The position numbers and the translations under genes are program-made. This document shows positions 61,858 to 64,000 of a DNA stretch of 64,000 nt, in pieces (within the stretch, counting starts at the first letter, position 1; the number at the start of each line of letters is the position of its first letter). This DNA comes from Cellulomonas fulva. GTDB taxonomy: Bacteria > Actinomycetota > Actinomycetes > Actinomycetales > Cellulomonadaceae. The notes under the pieces are model-generated. The model did no database searches, had not been told where the DNA came from, and saw only the letters and a list, made by a program, of their open reading frames with translations. The stretch is taken from the NCBI RefSeq assembly GCF_018531375.1, contig NZ_JAHBOH010000002.1, forward strand, positions 372,001 to 436,000. Direction: 5' to 3'.

Positions 61858-62885
61858 GACGTCCCCCGTCCGCGCCGCAGCACCACCGCGAACACCGGCA
61901 CCCCGACGAGTGCGGTCACGATGCCGACCGGGATCTCACGCGGGGCGAACACGGTGCGCGCCAGGGTGTCCGCCCACACCAGGAACACGGCGCCTGTGAG
62001 CGCCGCGACCGGCAGGAGGCGCCGGTGCGCCGGGCCGGTGAGCGGCGACACGCCGTGCGGCAGCACCAGCCCGACGAACCCGATCGCACCGCTCACGGCC
62101 ACCAGCCCGCCGGTGAGCAGCGCGACGAGCGTCATGAGCGTCCAGCGCGTGCGGTCCACGTCGATGCCGAGCGCGGCGGCGGCGGTGTCGCCGAAGGTGA
62201 ACGCGTCGAGCCGCGTCGCGGCGCCCAGCAGGACGCTGCCGACGACGAGCGCGGCGCCGCCCGCGATCGCGACCGACGTCCATGTCGCGCCCGCGAGCGA
62301 GCCCATGAGCCAGGACAGGATCTCGCGGTAGGAGTCGCCCGTCGCGGTCCAGAACACCACGAAGGAGGTGGCGGCGGCGGCGAGCTGGGAGACGGCGAGC
62401 CCCGCGAGCACGGCGCGCGTGGGGGTGACCGAGCCGCCGGTGCGGGCGAGCGCGAGGGTCGCGACGAGCGCGGCGAGCGCCCCGACGAACGCCGCGACGG
62501 GGAGCAGCACCGCGACGCCGAGCACCAGGACCGCGACCGCGCCCAGCGACGCCCCGGAGGACAGCCCGAGGAGGTACGGGTCCGCGAGCGGGTTGCGCGT
62601 GAGCGACTGCATGACGGCCCCGGCCACCGCGAGGCCGCCCCCGACGGCGGCTGCCGTCAGCACGCGGGGGAGGCGGAGCTCCCAGACGATCGCGTCGTGC
62701 AGCGGCGGGACGTCGCCGCCCACCCCGAGGTGGCTGCCGATCACCCGCGCGACCTCGCCGACGCCCAGCCCGGCGGGTCCCACGGTGACGGCCACGAGCA
62801 GGCTCGCGACGAGCAGCGCACCGCCCACCCCCAGCAGCAGCGTGAGCGGCGGGCGCCGCACCGGGACGGCTGCGGGGGTCGGCAC
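61848..62885 (-). CDS. FecCD-type ABC permease, F420-0/iron-siderophore type
   Basis: This 345-residue polytopic permease has about ten hydrophobic helices and the FecCD landmarks: WELRLPRVLTAAAVGGGLAV, then VMQSLTRNPLADPYLLGLSS with the conserved NPLADP loop, and FVGLVLPHGVSPLTGPAHRR, which contacts the ATPase. The C-terminus is PREIPVGIVTALVGVPVFAV. GTG 62885 lies two bases after the stop of the substrate-binding protein, so the operon is tightly packed. The same fold serves heme, vitamin B12 and siderophores. The F420-0 assignment rests on family and on the nearby F420 genes. Confidence 0.9.
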   Translation of the reverse strand: MPTPAAVPVRRPPLTLLLGVGGALLVASLLVAVTVGPAGLGVGEVARVIGSHLGVGGDVPPLHDAIVWELRLPRVLTAAAVGGGLAVAGAVMQSLTRNPLADPYLLGLSSGASLGAVAVLVLGVAVLLPVAAFVGALAALVATLALARTGGSVTPTRAVLAGLAVSQLAAAATSFVVFWTATGDSYREILSWLMGSLAGATWTSVAIAGGAALVVGSVLLGAATRLDAFTFGDTAAAALGIDVDRTRWTLMTLVALLTGGLVAVSGAIGFVGLVLPHGVSPLTGPAHRRLLPVAALTGAVFLVWADTLARTVFAPREIPVGIVTALVGVPVFAVVLRRGRGTSWS

Positions 62886-62887
62886 GG

Positions 62888-63949
62888 TCAGGAGCCCAGC
62901 GCGGCGACCTGGTCGACGAGCGTGGCCACGGTGTCGGCGTTGCGCACGCCTGCCTCCGTGGCCGCGAACGGCACGACGACGTAGCGCTCGTCCTGCACCG
63001 CGCGCAGCGCGGCGGTGGCGGGGTTGGCGGCGAGCGCGGCCTTCTTGTCGTCGGCGGAGTTCCACACCGAGTCCACCAGCACGAGGACGTCGGGGTCGGC
63101 CGCGACGACCTCCTCCCAGCCCACCGAGGTCCACGTGTCCCGCACGTCGGCGAAGACGTTGGTCAGTCCGGCCGCCTCGAGCATCATCTCGGGCGCCCCG
63201 ATCCCCGCCCCCACGTACGGCGTGTCGGTGCCCGACGACCACCAGACGACGGTCTGCCCGTCCGCAGGCTCGACGGCGGCGAGCGTGGACTGCTGCTCGG
63301 CGACGACCGTCTCCGCCGCGGCCGGCTCGCCGAGCACCGCCCCGGCCTCGCGGATCTCGTCGTACACGTCGTCGAACGTCAGCGGGTCCGGCTGGTAGCC
63401 GGGCTCCTTGCACGCCGAGGGCGAGACGTAGGTCGCGATCCCGTAGCCCGCCAGCGTGTCCCGCTCGCCCGCGCCGTCGGCCGAGAACGTCGACTCCCAG
63501 CCGCCGTAGACCAGGTCCGGCTCGAGCGCGAGCGTCGCCTCCTGGCCCGGCACCTTGTCCGAGACGACGGGGACGTCGGCGAGGGCTGCGGCCAGGTCCT
63601 CCGGCGGGGGCCCGTCGCTGAACGCGGTCCCGACGAGGCGGTCGGCCGCCCCGAGCGCGGCCACCATCTCCGCCGTCGAGGACTTGACCGCGAGGATGCG
63701 CTGCGGGGCGGAGTCGAACGTCACCTCGGTGCCGCAGTTGTCGACCGTGACGGGGTAGTCGGCGGCGGCAACGGACGCGATGGCGGTCGGCCCGGCGGCG
63801 GCCGGCGTGGTGTCGGCGTCGGGCGTGTCATCGCCGCACGCGCTGAGCGTCAGCACGGCGCCGACCGCCAGGACGGTCGCGGCGGGCACCAGCCGGCGCT
63901 GGCGGCGCCGTCGGAGCGGGTGGAGCGGGTGGCGCACGGGCGTGGGCAT
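62888..63949 (-). CDS. ABC importer substrate-binding lipoprotein, F420-0/iron-siderophore type
   Basis: This 353-residue periplasmic-binding-type protein has a lipoprotein signal with lipobox VLTLSAC near residue 38 and a TonB-type helical-backbone fold (peripla_BP_2). Conserved parts are YPVTVDNCGTEVTFDSAPQR, ILAVKSSTAEMVAALGAADR and LEPDLVYGGWESTF. The NCG motif and the KSSTAEM helix resemble the proposed F420-0-binding group. ATG 63949 has a GGAGGA Shine-Dalgarno three bases upstream; the frame also continues upstream to 63979. It is the first gene of the importer operon. The upstream regulatory region is cut by the window edge. Confidence 0.9.
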   Translation of the reverse strand: MPTPVRHPLHPLRRRRQRRLVPAATVLAVGAVLTLSACGDDTPDADTTPAAAGPTAIASVAAADYPVTVDNCGTEVTFDSAPQRILAVKSSTAEMVAALGAADRLVGTAFSDGPPPEDLAAALADVPVVSDKVPGQEATLALEPDLVYGGWESTFSADGAGERDTLAGYGIATYVSPSACKEPGYQPDPLTFDDVYDEIREAGAVLGEPAAAETVVAEQQSTLAAVEPADGQTVVWWSSGTDTPYVGAGIGAPEMMLEAAGLTNVFADVRDTWTSVGWEEVVAADPDVLVLVDSVWNSADDKKAALAANPATAALRAVQDERYVVVPFAATEAGVRNADTVATLVDQVAALGS

Positions 63950-64000
63950 CGGTCCTCCGGTGGGCGACGCGCCGCGCACGCCGTCGGGCGCGGGAAGGTG

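Noticed and set aside
63950..64000. Riboswitch upstream of the importer operon
   Set aside because: Only 50 bases are visible and no cobalamin or other riboswitch core could be recognised.

Overview
The window is a very GC-rich, gene-dense chromosomal segment from an actinobacterium. The best guess is Cellulomonadaceae (Cellulomonas or a close relative). Supporting evidence: near-total G/C at third codon positions, coenzyme F420 enzymes, a mycothiol-type nitroreductase relative, paired ClpP1/ClpP2, an Eis-type acetyltransferase, an Rv2629-like protein and many apparently leaderless start sites. The genus is inferred from overall gene content, not proven.

Layout. 1-15.7 kb: MscS channel and S9 peptidase (an operon), MalQ, aminopeptidase N, an Rv2466c-like thioredoxin-fold protein, a DUF6636-like secreted protein, an M13 peptidase, RpiB, Eis-like, ATL, LLM oxidoreductase and NUDIX genes. 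15.7-18.2 kb: cysK-cysE preceded by a 23-codon leader ending in Cys-Cys-Arg-Cys-Arg, probably a cysteine attenuator; then a PASTA lipoprotein. 18.4-30.9 kb: actinobacterial PolA-like polymerase, GDSL hydrolase, tRNA-Pro(TGG), large LuxR/LAL regulator with a coupled small ORF, CNNM/CBS membrane protein, AAA ATPase, Abhydrolase_9 membrane hydrolase, LLM oxidoreductase and an OmdA-like protein. 30.96-35.77 kb: a 4.75-kb genomic island in the 3' half of tRNA-Gly(TCC), bounded by identical 51-bp repeats. It carries an AlbA_2-type gene, two exported proteins of unknown function and a decayed integrase/excisionase end. 36-41 kb: tig-clpP1-clpP2-clpX and chorismate mutase. 41.1-47.8 kb: an Rv2629/Balon-type ribosome-associated protein, FadD, an aldo/keto reductase and ValS. 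47.9-56.2 kb: a protein with a papain-like C-terminal region, an EamA exporter, a Pls/PosA-family NRPS and a translationally coupled M1 peptidase. 56.4-64 kb: an F420-dependent dehydrogenase overlapping cofE, YbjQ, NagZ-like, a lipoprotein, an HhH-GPD protein and an F420-0/iron-siderophore-type ABC importer.

How the genes work together. tig, clpP1, clpP2 and clpX form the protein-quality-control block. cysK and cysE are the last two steps of cysteine synthesis, with a leader that could sense charged tRNA-Cys. The Pls-like synthetase and M1 peptidase look like a polymer-making and polymer-cleaving pair. The F420-dependent dehydrogenase, CofE and nearby ABC importer look like an F420 cassette.

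Two window-wide patterns stand out. Twelve start codons on both strands have a -10-like hexamer exactly six bases upstream, the arrangement of leaderless transcripts. Several intergenic spacers carry unrelated short tandem arrays with periods of 13, 14 or 16 bases. All calls come from reading the sequence; no database search was run.
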